NCBI RefSeq assembly: GCF_000190635.1
Contig: NC_015172.1
Span: 496,001-560,000, forward strand
Length of the DNA stretch: 64,000 bases
Reading direction: 5' to 3'
From: Syntrophobotulus glycolicus DSM 8271
Lineage (GTDB): Bacteria; Bacillota; Desulfitobacteriia; Desulfitobacteriales; Syntrophobotulaceae
Shown: positions 1-9,310 of the stretch, in pieces
Layout of the letters: each line of letters opens with the position of its first letter
Numbering within the stretch: position 1 is the stretch's first letter
Translations under genes and position numbers: made by a program
The notes under the pieces: generated by a model
The model's input: the letters and a program-made list of their open reading frames with translations, nothing else
Told to the model about the DNA's origin: nothing
Database searches by the model: none

Positions 1-789
1 AGTGTTCGTGTTATTGAATTCCAGGAGAAAAAAGATAATCGCACCTGCTAAGATCAGGATTCCTGTTGTTCTTAAGACAAGCCAGGAATGCAGACTGATC
101 TTCCGAAAACGCTTGGAATAGATTTCAGAGATGACGGCAAAACCAAGACCGCCGATAATAATCAGAGTCATTATGGTGAGATTGATCACGATGTCGTGAT
201 GAAAATCCATCAAACTATTTCCCAATAAATCGAATCCGGCATTATTAAACGCTGAGATCGCATGAAAGAGGGAAAAATAGAGGGCCTTCCCAAAGCTCAT
301 GTAGGAGGACCATCTGAGAAAAAGAATGATGACCGCTATCCCTTCAAGGATAAAGGCAAACAAAAAAACATATTTGGCCAGCTTGACAATGCCTTCCAAG
401 GAAGACTGGTTGTAAGCTTCTTGAAGGATCATTCTTTCTTTGAGATTAATTTTTCTGCCCAGGAGAATAGCAAAAAAAGAGGCGATTGTCATAAAGCCCA
501 GACCGCCGATCTGCATCAAAACCATCAGGACGATTTGGCCAAAAACGGAAAAAACAGCGCTTGTGTCCACAACAGCCAAACCGGTGACACAGACGGCAGA
601 TGTTGAAGTAAATAACGCATCAAGAAAAGTCAGCCCCAGATGATCTGCGGTAGATACAGGTAAAGTAAGTAAAAAAGTCCCGATCAGAATAACGGACAGG
701 AAACCCAAGGCTAGGATTTGCGCGGGAGATCTGCCTTGTTTTTTTGGCGTTGCTGCTGATCTGTCAGTGATTTTAAATATCTCACTCAT
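1..789 (-). CDS. ktrB: KtrB/TrkH-type potassium uptake subunit, partial (3' end outside window)
   Basis: Integral membrane translocating subunit of a Ktr/Trk K+ uptake system. Translating the minus strand from the ATG at 789 gives 263 residues that run off the window edge; the family is usually about 450 residues. The first pore-loop filter is visible (TSTSAVCVTGLAV), as is the second (FHAISAFNNAGFDL), each between hydrophobic segments. The start is set by AAGGAGAAT just upstream of ATG. The regulatory KtrA-type subunit is not seen here. The 284 bases between this gene and thyX show no clear riboswitch or promoter to me. Confidence 0.85.
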   Translation of the reverse strand, partial: MSEIFKITDRSAATPKKQGRSPAQILALGFLSVILIGTFLLTLPVSTADHLGLTFLDALFTSTSAVCVTGLAVVDTSAVFSVFGQIVLMVLMQIGGLGFMTIASFFAILLGRKINLKERMILQEAYNQSSLEGIVKLAKYVFLFAFILEGIAVIILFLRWSSYMSFGKALYFSLFHAISAFNNAGFDLLGNSLMDFHHDIVINLTIMTLIIIGGLGFAVISEIYSKRFRKISLHSWLVLRTTGILILAGAIIFFLLEFNNTNT

Positions 790-1073
790 ACCATTCTCCT
801 TAGGGAAAAAGAATAGATTTTGATGATTCAAATCTCGTCCTTAGTCTATTAAATATTAACAAAAAAAGATCAAGGAATCCAGGGAGAGCAGGAGAATAAT
901 CATCATGATCATCTTGCGGCTGCAACAATATTCAGATTGTGCTCTTATCATTTGATTTGGGATATGCTACATTAAAGAGAGGTTTCTTCTCGGATTTGGG
1001 ATATTGCAGATGGAAATACCTTAATGAAAGTGTTGAGATTTGGATGATTATCATTTGAAAAGGAGAGTCGTCG

Positions 1074-1691
1074 ATGAAAATAGTGCCTGCTTCATTTGAA
1101 ATTCTTGACAATATTAACGGAGAGGAAATGTTAAAACAAATCGAGCTTATCGGAAGAGTATGCTATAAGAGTGAAGATAGAATTACGGCCGATTCTTCGA
1201 AAAGCTTTGTTTCGAGAATATTAAAAAGTGGGCATGAATCTGTGATTGAGCATGCGAAGGTTTCGGTCAGAATCATTTGTGACCGAGGGATTACTCATGA
1301 AATCGTTCGTCACCGAATTGCCAGCTACAGTCAGGAAAGTACCCGCTACTGCAATTATGCTCAAAATAAGTTTGGAAACGAGCTGGCATTTATCAGGCCT
1401 GTGTTCTGGAAGGAAGATGAATCGAAATACCATATTTGGGTAGAGACCATGAAGCAGATAGAAATCAATTACAATACATTAATAGAAATGGGGGCTAAGC
1501 CGGAAGAGGCTAGAAGTATTCTGCCCAACAGCCTGAAGACGGAAATCGTCATGACCATGAATCTGCGCGAGTGGAGACATTTCTTCAAGCTTAGAGCTTC
1601 CACCAGGGCCCATCCCCAGCTGAGGGAAATCTCTATTCCCTTGTTGAATCAATTTAAGGGAATTTTTCCCGTAATATTTGACGACCTATAG
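1074..1691 (+). CDS. thyX: Flavin-dependent thymidylate synthase ThyX
   Basis: Makes dTMP from dUMP using methylene-tetrahydrofolate and FAD/NADPH, the alternative to ThyA. The 205-residue product carries the ThyX signature RHRx5SxR (R79-H80-R81 ... S89? T90-R91; seen as RHRIASYSQESTRY), which binds dUMP and flavin. Length fits the family. The ATG follows AAAAGGAGAG at a good distance. It is followed by a strong bidirectional terminator and appears to be a single-gene unit, convergent with the surface-protein gene downstream. Confidence 0.95.
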   Translation: MKIVPASFEILDNINGEEMLKQIELIGRVCYKSEDRITADSSKSFVSRILKSGHESVIEHAKVSVRIICDRGITHEIVRHRIASYSQESTRYCNYAQNKFGNELAFIRPVFWKEDESKYHIWVETMKQIEINYNTLIEMGAKPEEARSILPNSLKTEIVMTMNLREWRHFFKLRASTRAHPQLREISIPLLNQFKGIFPVIFDDL

Positions 1692-1723
1692 TTTACTGTC
1701 TGCTCTGACTTTGACCATTAGAC

Positions 1724-1762
1724 AAAAACCGTTTTCAAGCTTGCCGCTTGAAAACGGTTTTT
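1724..1762. terminator. Bidirectional rho-independent terminator between thyX and the CWB2-VanW gene
   Basis: A perfect 17-bp stem (1724-1740 with 1746-1762) and a 5-base loop TTGCC. The stem begins with an A-tract and ends with a T-tract, so it can serve both convergent genes. Confidence 0.9.
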
Positions 1763-1777
1763 GAAACTGATCTGTTT

Positions 1778-3517
1778 CTAATTTTCATAAATCCGCAAGG
1801 TCAAGGTATTCTCTTTAACCAGACTGCGGATGAGAAGAGGAAAGGGCTTGCTGTTTCTGAATTTAAAATCAAGATCAGGAAAGCTGACCGTGGCATCCTG
1901 ACCCGGGGGGACATAGCTTACGGGCAGGGAATGATGATGTCTTTCCAGTATGTCCAATTGAGCGAGATTCACTGCGTTGTATAAAGTGGAAGAAACCTGG
2001 CATATGCCCCCGCCCAGGCCCGGGATGTAAGAATTTCCTTCGATGATCAGGGCTTCTTTATATCCGGCCTGACTGGTTCGCTGACCGACGGTGTTATTGA
2101 AGGAAAAGATTTTCCCGGGAGCAATGATGATTTCATCGAGTGCTTTGGCAGCGAGGCGGATATTTTCCGTGCGATTAATCAAAGAAGGGTCAAAGCGGGT
2201 CGAGTATTGGGCAATCGGCAACGGTTCTTTAATGGTTAAGGTCAGCTTAACGTTTTCAGGATATCCTTCCACAGATCCATAATAACTGCTTGATCCTAAT
2301 TTTCCCGTATCGACAATACTAGGATCCCACCGGACGGGCAGTTCAACAGCAGTACTATTATACAACCGGGCTTGAACATTTTTGGGCAAAGAATAACTTT
2401 TGTTCTGCGTAACCGTGGCGGTGAGATCAGGGATAGAATAAATTTTGTTTTCTGTCGCTGTTCCGGAAATTAATTCCTTGCAGAGTTGAACAGTTTCCTC
2501 TTTGGCAACTTTGTCCCCCCCGAAAACAACGAGGTTAGGGGACAAGTGACTGGCGTTGAGCCTGGCAAAGTAAGCGGCCGCTGACTTTGGCAAGGTGGGG
2601 AGGGAAGGGTCCAGAAAGATAACAGGGTCGCCGTTCTCAGCGGCCGGAACACTGCCGGCCAAAGCATCGGCAAAGTCATACCCTGTAGCCAGATATACAG
2701 TTGAAGGATGGGGAGCAAAGCTTTCTGCCAGGATAATATTCGTATCAAAACGGGACTGGCCGGTTAGTCGCTTGACTGCGGCATGGGGCAATAGAATACT
2801 GATTTCTGCTTGCACATGGTCTGAGATTGCCCCTGACCCACCGGTCAGATAGACTTGGGACGGAGTCCTTTCCAGTAAAAAGTTTTTTATTTCCCGGGGA
2901 AGCGCATCGTGGGCAGATAACAGGATCGGCCAGCCCTTATTGGCGGCGAAACTGGAAACGCTTAAGGCATCGGGGTACTGCTCTCCTGAGGAGATGACGA
3001 CTGTGGAATCAATTCCGCCGTTCAGTAGACCGGCGATCTGATAAGATGTGTCGTATCTGTCTGCACCGGCAATTCTCACAATATCTTTAAATCCCAGGTC
3101 ATGGAGTTTACTCTCAAAATCTATGCCGATGACGGCAGTCCCCCCGACGAGATAAACAGTCCCGCTTGAATCAAGATGTTCGATGACATAATTGAAGGCA
3201 TCTGTTGAGCGGTCAACAGAAGAGTCCACTAATAAAATAGGAGCACCTTTCTCATGGGCCAGGACACTGGCAGACAAAGCATCCGGAAAATCCTTCCCCG
3301 TTGCAAGAATGACATGATCAACCTTTCCGTTGTTATAATACCCGGAAATGATTTTGGCTGTTTCATATCTTGTCTCTCCGGAGAACCTGTCTATCTTTAT
3401 ATTCGGGGGTAAGACAGTGGTTGTACCGGTGTTGTCGGCTCCTGAGAAGGCCGGTGTTTCTAAAAAAAAGCAGGCGCAGACGATCACAATCGTTAATGCA
3501 AGGATCTTTTTGCCCAT
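1778..3517 (-). CDS. Surface protein with CWB2 cell-wall-binding repeats and a C-terminal VanW domain
   Basis: Exported protein, 579 residues from the chosen start. MGKKILALTIVIVCACFFLETPAFS is a signal peptide (residues 1-25). About residues 45-335 contain three cell-wall-binding-repeat-2 modules, each with the RxxGxxRYxTA-like start (RFSGETRYETA, RIAGADRYDTS, RLTGQSRFDTN) and LATGxxFxDALS-like core. A linker domain follows, then a VanW domain (FNNTVGQRTSQAGYKEA, GGGICQVSSTLYNA) to the C-terminus. CWB2 repeats anchor proteins to secondary wall polymers; VanW function is unknown. The start at 3517 is preferred to the upstream ATG at 3532 because GAAGGAG lies correctly before it. Confidence 0.9.
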   Translation of the reverse strand: MGKKILALTIVIVCACFFLETPAFSGADNTGTTTVLPPNIKIDRFSGETRYETAKIISGYYNNGKVDHVILATGKDFPDALSASVLAHEKGAPILLVDSSVDRSTDAFNYVIEHLDSSGTVYLVGGTAVIGIDFESKLHDLGFKDIVRIAGADRYDTSYQIAGLLNGGIDSTVVISSGEQYPDALSVSSFAANKGWPILLSAHDALPREIKNFLLERTPSQVYLTGGSGAISDHVQAEISILLPHAAVKRLTGQSRFDTNIILAESFAPHPSTVYLATGYDFADALAGSVPAAENGDPVIFLDPSLPTLPKSAAAYFARLNASHLSPNLVVFGGDKVAKEETVQLCKELISGTATENKIYSIPDLTATVTQNKSYSLPKNVQARLYNSTAVELPVRWDPSIVDTGKLGSSSYYGSVEGYPENVKLTLTIKEPLPIAQYSTRFDPSLINRTENIRLAAKALDEIIIAPGKIFSFNNTVGQRTSQAGYKEALIIEGNSYIPGLGGGICQVSSTLYNAVNLAQLDILERHHHSLPVSYVPPGQDATVSFPDLDFKFRNSKPFPLLIRSLVKENTLTLRIYEN

Positions 3518-3747
3518 ACCGCACTCCTTCAATGGGATTCAGGTTAATTCAAATTATCTCATATCAGGAAAGTGAAGGATGTCGGAATAGTAATGGATCA
3601 ACTTGCTTATTAATAACGAATATGCCTTATTCAGCCGAATTTCGCCAAGATGATCTCTGAAGCAAAGAGGATGGCTGAATATCGGCAAATGATTTTTTAT
3701 CGTGTTATAATAATGTATCAATCTGTGGTAAAAGGAAAATTTTTTTG

Positions 3748-4545
3748 ATGAATAAAAATGAACTGATCAAAAGATTTGTCCAGAATCAGGAAGAGAAGAA
3801 TATGCTGGCCAGAGTCCTGGATAAGCTGGAAGCGGCTGAAAGCAAAAATATCTTAGAAAATACCAAGTTTTTAAATGAGCGCGAGCAGGACCTTGCAGAG
3901 AGAATGCTCCCTGAATGTGCGCAATTCAGATATTTGTTCCATGGCGGCTATGAAAGTGCCTCGCGAAAGGTTCTGGTTTTCTTCCCCGATTACATGAATC
4001 CGGAACAGGCCTTTCAGGGAGAAGAAAACTGTCTGGCCTGTATCCGGGCAGAATATCCGGCGGACAACGAACTTTCTCACCGGGACTTTCTGGGAAGCCT
4101 GCTGGGCTGCGGAATCAAAAGAGAAGCAATCGGCGATATTTTAGTAGGAGAAGGGAGCGCGGATATCGTCGTCCTCAAGGAGATCCTGCCTTATTTACTG
4201 GTGAATTTTGAAATGGTCGCCAGAGTAAAAGTTCATGTGGGAGAGATTACGGCGGCAGAGCTTCAAGTCCCCGAAGCAAAGTTCAGGTTGATCAAGGATA
4301 CGGTCGCTTCCCTGCGCTTGGACAATATCGCGTCGGCAGGCTTTGCGGTCAGCCGGGAAAAGGCAAGTGCAGGCATTAAAGGGGGTAAGGTAGCATTGAA
4401 CTCTTTGGAATGCACAAAGGCCGATAAGCTCGTTTCGGAAGGAGAGGTCATTTCCTGGCGGGGGATGGGGAAAATAAAGCTCCAACAAATCGGAAACCAG
4501 ACAAAAAAAGGACGAACAGCAATTGTCGTCCTCAGATATCTTTAA
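3748..4545 (+). CDS. ylmH: YlmH-family S4-domain RNA-binding protein
   Basis: 265-residue protein with a C-terminal S4 RNA-binding domain at about residues 185-245 (LRLDNIASAGFAVSREKASAGIKGGKVALN...). The N-terminal part matches the YlmH layout, with PEY/FPDYMNPEQAF-like and H-RDFLGSLLGCGIKREAIGDILV motifs. YlmH proteins bind ribosomal 50S particles and rescue stalled translation; the gene usually sits in the divIVA/ylm cluster, but here it stands alone. ATG at 3748 is chosen over the adjacent TTG. Confidence 0.9.
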   Translation: MNKNELIKRFVQNQEEKNMLARVLDKLEAAESKNILENTKFLNEREQDLAERMLPECAQFRYLFHGGYESASRKVLVFFPDYMNPEQAFQGEENCLACIRAEYPADNELSHRDFLGSLLGCGIKREAIGDILVGEGSADIVVLKEILPYLLVNFEMVARVKVHVGEITAAELQVPEAKFRLIKDTVASLRLDNIASAGFAVSREKASAGIKGGKVALNSLECTKADKLVSEGEVISWRGMGKIKLQQIGNQTKKGRTAIVVLRYL

Positions 4546-4599
4546 TATTTGGGAAATGAAACTGATCCTCAACAGGTAACCGGAATCCTCAGAAACATC

Positions 4600-5268
4600 C
4601 TAAACAACCCTTTTTGCTCCAAGATATACAGATTTCCAGTAGGTCCCGAACGTATAAGCCGTTACTCCCTTCGAGCTGGAGGCGTTAATGAACTGGTTAT
4701 TGCCGATATAGATTCCGACATGGTCAACAATGCCGCTTTTGCTGCAAGAAAAGAAGACCAGGTCGCCCGGAAGCAGGTTAGAAAAGCTGACAGAAGTCCC
4801 AACCGTATACTGATCACGGGAAATTCGCGGTAAGGTAATGCCGTTTTGGGCAAAAACATACTTTGTAAAACCTGAACAGTCAAATCCGGTCGTCGGGGAA
4901 GTACCTCCCCATTGATAAGGATAGCCATAATACTTTTGGGCAGTGGATACAATGTCATTAGCTTCGGTCGTGCGGACTTTTGCATAGGCGCTATTCAGGG
5001 CATTTTGGGTGAGCGGGCCGACAATACCGTCCGGAGTCAGGGACGTTGATGACTGAAAGGTTTTCACAGCGGCCTGAGTTTTGGGGCCAAAGATGCCATC
5101 CGCAGTCCCGGCGGAATAGCCCAGAGAACTTAGTTTGATTTGTAATTCGACGACACTCGAACCGGTAGAACCCATCTTAAGCATATTGTCTGATGCTTGG
5201 GCAATCGGGGTCAGGCAAAGAATCAAGAAAGCAAAGGCAACAAAGAATAAAGTGAAACGTCTCTTCAT
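4600..5268 (-). CDS. Secreted NlpC/P60 endopeptidase with peptidoglycan-binding domain
   Basis: 222-residue cell-wall hydrolase. Signal peptide at residues 1-25 (MKRRFTLFFVAFAFLILCL...), PG_binding_1 domain at about 30-90 (GSTGSSVVELQIKLSSLGY, DGIFGPKTQAAVKTFQ), then an NlpC/P60 domain with the catalytic Cys in FDCSGF, His in VDHVGIY and the third polar position near QFINAS. It cuts peptide stems of peptidoglycan. The start follows AGGAGGAGTTTG; the long upstream extension of the open frame has no such site. The gene is divergent from the two-component system that follows, which may control it. Confidence 0.9.
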   Translation of the reverse strand: MKRRFTLFFVAFAFLILCLTPIAQASDNMLKMGSTGSSVVELQIKLSSLGYSAGTADGIFGPKTQAAVKTFQSSTSLTPDGIVGPLTQNALNSAYAKVRTTEANDIVSTAQKYYGYPYQWGGTSPTTGFDCSGFTKYVFAQNGITLPRISRDQYTVGTSVSFSNLLPGDLVFFSCSKSGIVDHVGIYIGNNQFINASSSKGVTAYTFGTYWKSVYLGAKRVV

Positions 5269-5479
5269 CAAACTCCTCCTAAACGTTTTTGTAAGTCTAT
5301 TATAGGAAAAACCACAACAGCAAGTCCATGCATAAATAATTCCAATTGGCTTCCAGCAATGAAGTGAAAACATCAGAGAAAACGGAAAAATTGAAAACTG
5401 TTTTGGTATCTGAGAGGGAAATGAGAAGCCTTTCAGCATAGCTCGAGCTATTAATTTTTTTCCTTTAAAAGGAGAACAC

Positions 5480-6169
5480 ATGTCTAATCATCAAACGAAA
5501 ATTTTGGTTGCCGATGATGAGCCGAAGATGAGAGAATTGATCGCCTTGTACTTAAAAAGAGAAAACTTCGAAGTCACGGCTGTGGAAGACGGAATGAAGG
5601 CTCTTGCTGAGCTGGAAGAAAAAGGGGATGTATTCAGCCTCTTTATGATTGATGTGATGATGCCGAATATGGACGGATTCGCGCTTTGCCGGGAAATACG
5701 GAGCTTTTCAGATAAGCCTGTGATCTTCATTACGGCAAAGGGTGAGGAGTATGAACGCTTGATGGGTTTTGAACTCGGTGCGGATGATTATATTGTTAAA
5801 CCCTTTAGTCCCCGGGAAATGACGGCCCGGGTCAAAGCCGTCTTGAAAAGAGCAAATCCGGTCCAGGGAGAAGAACTGATCCATACCGGCCAAATAAAAA
5901 TCAATGTTGAGGGGAGAGAAGTTTCGGTCGGAGGAGAACAAATCAACCTGACCCCGAAAGAATTCGATCTTTTGGTTTTTTTAATCAACAACAAGGGCAA
6001 GGTATTATCGCGTGAGCATATCACCAGGAAAGTCTGGGATTATGATTACTTTGGGGATCAGAGAACAGTGGATACCCATATTAAAAAGCTCCGGGAAAAG
6101 CTTGGAGAAAAAGCGGGAAATGAGATCAAAACAATTTGGGGTGTCGGATACAAATTTGAGGTGAATTAA
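5480..6169 (+). CDS. OmpR/PhoB-family response regulator
   Basis: 229 residues: receiver domain (acidic pair in VADDEPKM, phospho-acceptor D58 in IDVMMPNMDGF, T and K positions in ITAKGE and VKPFSP) followed by a winged-helix DNA-binding domain (LTPKEFDLLVFL, RTVDTHIKKLREKL). Start set by AAAAGGAGAACAC before ATG. The kinase gene begins directly after its stop, so the two form one transcript. It resembles the ResD/WalR group in size and order, but the regulon cannot be read from sequence. Confidence 0.95.
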   Translation: MSNHQTKILVADDEPKMRELIALYLKRENFEVTAVEDGMKALAELEEKGDVFSLFMIDVMMPNMDGFALCREIRSFSDKPVIFITAKGEEYERLMGFELGADDYIVKPFSPREMTARVKAVLKRANPVQGEELIHTGQIKINVEGREVSVGGEQINLTPKEFDLLVFLINNKGKVLSREHITRKVWDYDYFGDQRTVDTHIKKLREKLGEKAGNEIKTIWGVGYKFEVN

Positions 6170-6175
6170 TTGTTC

Positions 6176-7924
6176 ATGAAAAGTATTGTGGCTAAATTAT
6201 GGTTGACCATCATTGTCCTCATGATCGTTGTTTTGAGTTTATTAGGGTTTGGTTTGTTTGAATTGGGAAAAAACTTTTATTACGCCCAAGTCACGGACAA
6301 CCTGAACGATCAGGGAAGACAAATCGCCGGTTTATACGCCGAAAACCCGGAAATCTTTATGAACAACGATGAAATAAACCGGTTTTCCCAGATTTTGAAT
6401 GCGCATACCATAATCCTGAATGAAAAGGGCATAATCCAGTATTGCAATGCGGAGACTCATCTGTTTCCCGGGACAGTCTTTCAGGAATCAGAACTATCCC
6501 GTATTTTTCAAGGAGAGGAAATATCCAAGATCGGTTATTATGAGCATTTTGACACTCAGATGCTGGCAATAGGCCTCCCTGTAATCAGAGAGAAGCAAGT
6601 GGTCGAAGCAATGTTTATTTACACTCCTGTAGCCCCGATATCCGCGACCCTTGATTCATTCAGGAATTTGATCGCAGGGGCTTTGCTGGCATCAATTCTG
6701 ATCGCCTCTGTACTGGCCCTGTTTCTTTCCAGATCACTCCCTAAACCCTTGTTAAGAATGAATGAGGTCGCTCTGAGCCTGGCCAAAGGAGACTACGATC
6801 AGCGGGTAACGGTCCAAAGCAGGGATGAGATGGGAGTTTTGGGCACTTCCCTGAACTACTTATCAGAGCAGCTCAAAAAGAATATGACAGAGCTTTCTTA
6901 TGAAAAAGAGAAAATTGAAAATATCCTCATTGGCATGTCGGACGGTGTGATCACTGTTGATATTGAGGGCAGAGTAGTCTTAATCAACCCGCAGGCTAAA
7001 CATTTGTTGAATATGAGCAATCTGGAAAAAAACAGCAGGATCGACAAAGATGAAAATTTAGCCCGGTTGAGTTCCCTGTTCTCCGGTGTACTTGCGCAAA
7101 AAGAGCAGGCCAAGGAAGAGATTATGATTAATGAAAAAAACCTGACAGTCAGACTTTCTCCCTTGTTTGATCCAAGTCAGCTTATTTTGACCGGAGTCAT
7201 TGCCGTTTTGCAGGATACTACAAGAGAGTACAAGCTCGAGCAAATGCGCAGGGACTTTGTGGCCAATGTTTCCCATGAATTAAGGACCCCGATCAGTCTT
7301 ATTCAGGGATATGCGGAAGCTCTGGCAGATCATGTTGAGGATTCGCCGGTCCAGCAGGACCAATTTATGAAAATCATTATTGAGGAATCCAACCGCTTAA
7401 AAAGACTGGTTGAGGACCTGTTGGAACTGTCAAGACTGCAATCGGGAAAAGCTGATTTGGAAAAAGAAGAAATCAATCTTTTCCAAGTGAGCGAGCAGGT
7501 GAAAGAAAAGTACGATCAGCTGTTTATTCAAAGGAACATCAAGTTCAAGGCTGAGATCAATCAAGACGCGGGAACGGTCTGGGCCGATAAATTCATGTTT
7601 GAACAGATTGTCTTAAACCTGATCGATAATGCGATTTGCTATGCGCCGGGAGGAACAATAACCTTGACAAGCGCCAGAACGCAAAAAGGAATTGAACTTT
7701 GCCTCTCTGATACGGGGAAGGGGATTTCTGAGGAAGATTTGCCTTATCTGTTTGAACGATTCTACCGCGCCGATAAATCAAGAAACAGGGAAAGCGGTGG
7801 AACGGGATTAGGTTTGTCTATCGTAAAAAATTTGGTTCAGGCCCATGGCGGCATAATTTCTGTGGAAAGTGAAGCAGGTAAAGGAACAAAATTCAGTTTA
7901 AAGTTCCCTTTTCAAGACAAATAA
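6176..7924 (+). CDS. Membrane sensor histidine kinase (Cache/HAMP/PAS/HisKA/HATPase)
   Basis: 582 residues. TM1 at about 8-30, extracellular sensor about 31-160, TM2 about 165-185, HAMP about 187-238, PAS about 245-350, HisKA with phospho-acceptor H367 in VSHELRTPISL, then HATPase_c with N box (NLIDNAICYAPGG), G1 (DTGKGIS), F (FERFYRAD) and G2 (GGTGLGLSIV) motifs. It is the partner of the preceding regulator. ATG at 6176 fits the GAGGTG ribosome site better than the TTG at 6170. Ligand unknown. Confidence 0.93.
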   Translation: MKSIVAKLWLTIIVLMIVVLSLLGFGLFELGKNFYYAQVTDNLNDQGRQIAGLYAENPEIFMNNDEINRFSQILNAHTIILNEKGIIQYCNAETHLFPGTVFQESELSRIFQGEEISKIGYYEHFDTQMLAIGLPVIREKQVVEAMFIYTPVAPISATLDSFRNLIAGALLASILIASVLALFLSRSLPKPLLRMNEVALSLAKGDYDQRVTVQSRDEMGVLGTSLNYLSEQLKKNMTELSYEKEKIENILIGMSDGVITVDIEGRVVLINPQAKHLLNMSNLEKNSRIDKDENLARLSSLFSGVLAQKEQAKEEIMINEKNLTVRLSPLFDPSQLILTGVIAVLQDTTREYKLEQMRRDFVANVSHELRTPISLIQGYAEALADHVEDSPVQQDQFMKIIIEESNRLKRLVEDLLELSRLQSGKADLEKEEINLFQVSEQVKEKYDQLFIQRNIKFKAEINQDAGTVWADKFMFEQIVLNLIDNAICYAPGGTITLTSARTQKGIELCLSDTGKGISEEDLPYLFERFYRADKSRNRESGGTGLGLSIVKNLVQAHGGIISVESEAGKGTKFSLKFPFQDK

Positions 7925-7948
7925 AACATTTCGGTCTCAAAAATCCGA

Positions 7949-7978
7949 CCTCAAAATGGACGAGGCCTATTTTTTTAT
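7949..7978 (+). terminator. Weak terminator after the two-component operon
   Basis: Short CCTC/GAGG stem (7949-7952 with 7962-7965) followed by a T-rich stretch to 7977. The stem is short, so this is a tentative call. Confidence 0.4.
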
Positions 7979-8029
7979 TGTCAAACCCTACTATAATCAT
8001 AGAAATTATAATTTTTTTCCCAAAAGCTA

Positions 8030-8058
8030 TTGACTTGGAAAAAAGTCGACGCTAGAAT
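8030..8058 (+). promoter_or_regulatory. Sigma-A type promoter of the sulfate-uptake operon
   Basis: TTGACT at 8030-8035 and TAGAAT at 8053-8058 with a 17-base spacer, 55 bases before the sulfate-binding protein gene. Downstream lie two small palindromes (CCTATAGG and TACTGTAGTA) that could be a regulator site; the regulator is not known. Confidence 0.6.
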
Positions 8059-8112
8059 GAAACGAAACCTATAGGGATACTGTAGTATAAACAATTTAGG
8101 GGGAAAAGTGAA

Positions 8113-9180
8113 ATGAAAGTACGAGAAAAACGAAAACAAAAGACTGTACTTGGAAAAGGAATCGTCGCCGTTCTGATTATGGCCTTACTGGCTTCCTTAG
8201 CCGGCTGCGGCAAGACGGAGCAGGCCGAACAATCCAAAGATACAAAACCTGTATCCTTACTCAATGTTTCTTATGATCCCACCCGTGAACTTTATCAGGA
8301 ATACAACACAGCCTTCTCTAAATACTGGAAGGATAAAACCGGTCAGGACGTGACAATCGAACAGTCTCACGGCGGATCCGGCAGTCAGGCCAGAACCGTT
8401 ATTGACGGAAACGAGGCCGATGTTGTGACTTTAGCTTTAGCTTATGATATCGACTCAATCAACAGTAAGGCGCCTTTAATTAATAGCAATTGGCAGCAGC
8501 GTTTACCGAATAACTCAACACCTTACACGTCAACAATTGTTTTTCTTGTGCGCAAGGGAAATCCCAAAAACATTAAGGATTGGAACGATCTCGCAAAACC
8601 CGGAATATCGGTAATTACGCCCAATCCGAAGACCTCCGGCGGCGCCCGTTGGAATTATCTTGCCGCTTGGGGCTATGTTCTGAAAAACAATGGCGACGAT
8701 GCCAAAGCAAAGGATTTTGTGAAATCTATTTTTGAAAATGTACCGGTTCTGGATTCAGGGGCACGCGGTTCCACCACAACCTTTGTTGAACGCGGAATAG
8801 GAGATGTCCTCCTGGCTTGGGAAAACGAAGCGCACTTATCGATTAAAGAATTCGGCAATGATAAGTTTGAAATTGTTTATCCCTCAATCAGCATTTTAGC
8901 CGAACCACCGGTCTCAGTCGTAGATTCCGTCGTTGATAAAAAAGGCACACGAGAAGTGGCCGAGGCGTATTTAAATTATCTCTATAGCGATGAAGGCCAG
9001 GAAATTGCCGCGAAAAATTTCTATAGACCCAGAAGCGAAGCGATAGGCCAAAAATATGCTTCTCACTTCCCGAAAATCAATCTCTTTACCATTGACGATC
9101 TTTTTGGCGGCTGGCAGAAAGCTCAAAAGGAACACTTTGCCGACGGCGGGGTATTCGATCAGATTTATACAAAAAAATAG
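8113..9180 (+). CDS. sbp: Sulfate/thiosulfate ABC transporter substrate-binding lipoprotein
   Basis: 355-residue extracytoplasmic sulfate receptor. N-terminus is a lipoprotein signal with lipobox LAGC, Cys32 being the lipidated residue. The body has the Sbp/CysP pattern: [64 protein letters not shown] and ENEAHL. First gene of the uptake operon; a terminator separates it from the permease genes, which would keep the receptor more abundant than the membrane parts. Confidence 0.95.
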   Translation: MKVREKRKQKTVLGKGIVAVLIMALLASLAGCGKTEQAEQSKDTKPVSLLNVSYDPTRELYQEYNTAFSKYWKDKTGQDVTIEQSHGGSGSQARTVIDGNEADVVTLALAYDIDSINSKAPLINSNWQQRLPNNSTPYTSTIVFLVRKGNPKNIKDWNDLAKPGISVITPNPKTSGGARWNYLAAWGYVLKNNGDDAKAKDFVKSIFENVPVLDSGARGSTTTFVERGIGDVLLAWENEAHLSIKEFGNDKFEIVYPSISILAEPPVSVVDSVVDKKGTREVAEAYLNYLYSDEGQEIAAKNFYRPRSEAIGQKYASHFPKINLFTIDDLFGGWQKAQKEHFADGGVFDQIYTKK

Positions 9181-9214
9181 TCCTTGAATTTAAAGATGAG
9201 TACGTTAAAGATAG

Positions 9215-9249
9215 AACGGTTCTTGACCCAAGAATCAAGAACCGTTTTT
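9215..9249 (+). terminator. Intra-operon terminator/attenuator between sbp and cysT
   Basis: 12-bp perfect stem AACGGTTCTTGA / TCAAGAACCGTT (9215-9226, 9235-9246) with an 8-base loop and a run of T. It sits between the receptor gene and the permease genes of the same pathway. Confidence 0.85.
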
Positions 9250-9310
9250 CTTTAAACTGAAGTGGGAAAAGAAAGTTCTTTTTTCTGAGCGTTCAATAAA
9301 GAGGTGCATC

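Noticed and set aside
790-1073. c-di-AMP type riboswitch before the potassium transporter
   Set aside because: The leader is short and I see none of the conserved elements of that riboswitch.
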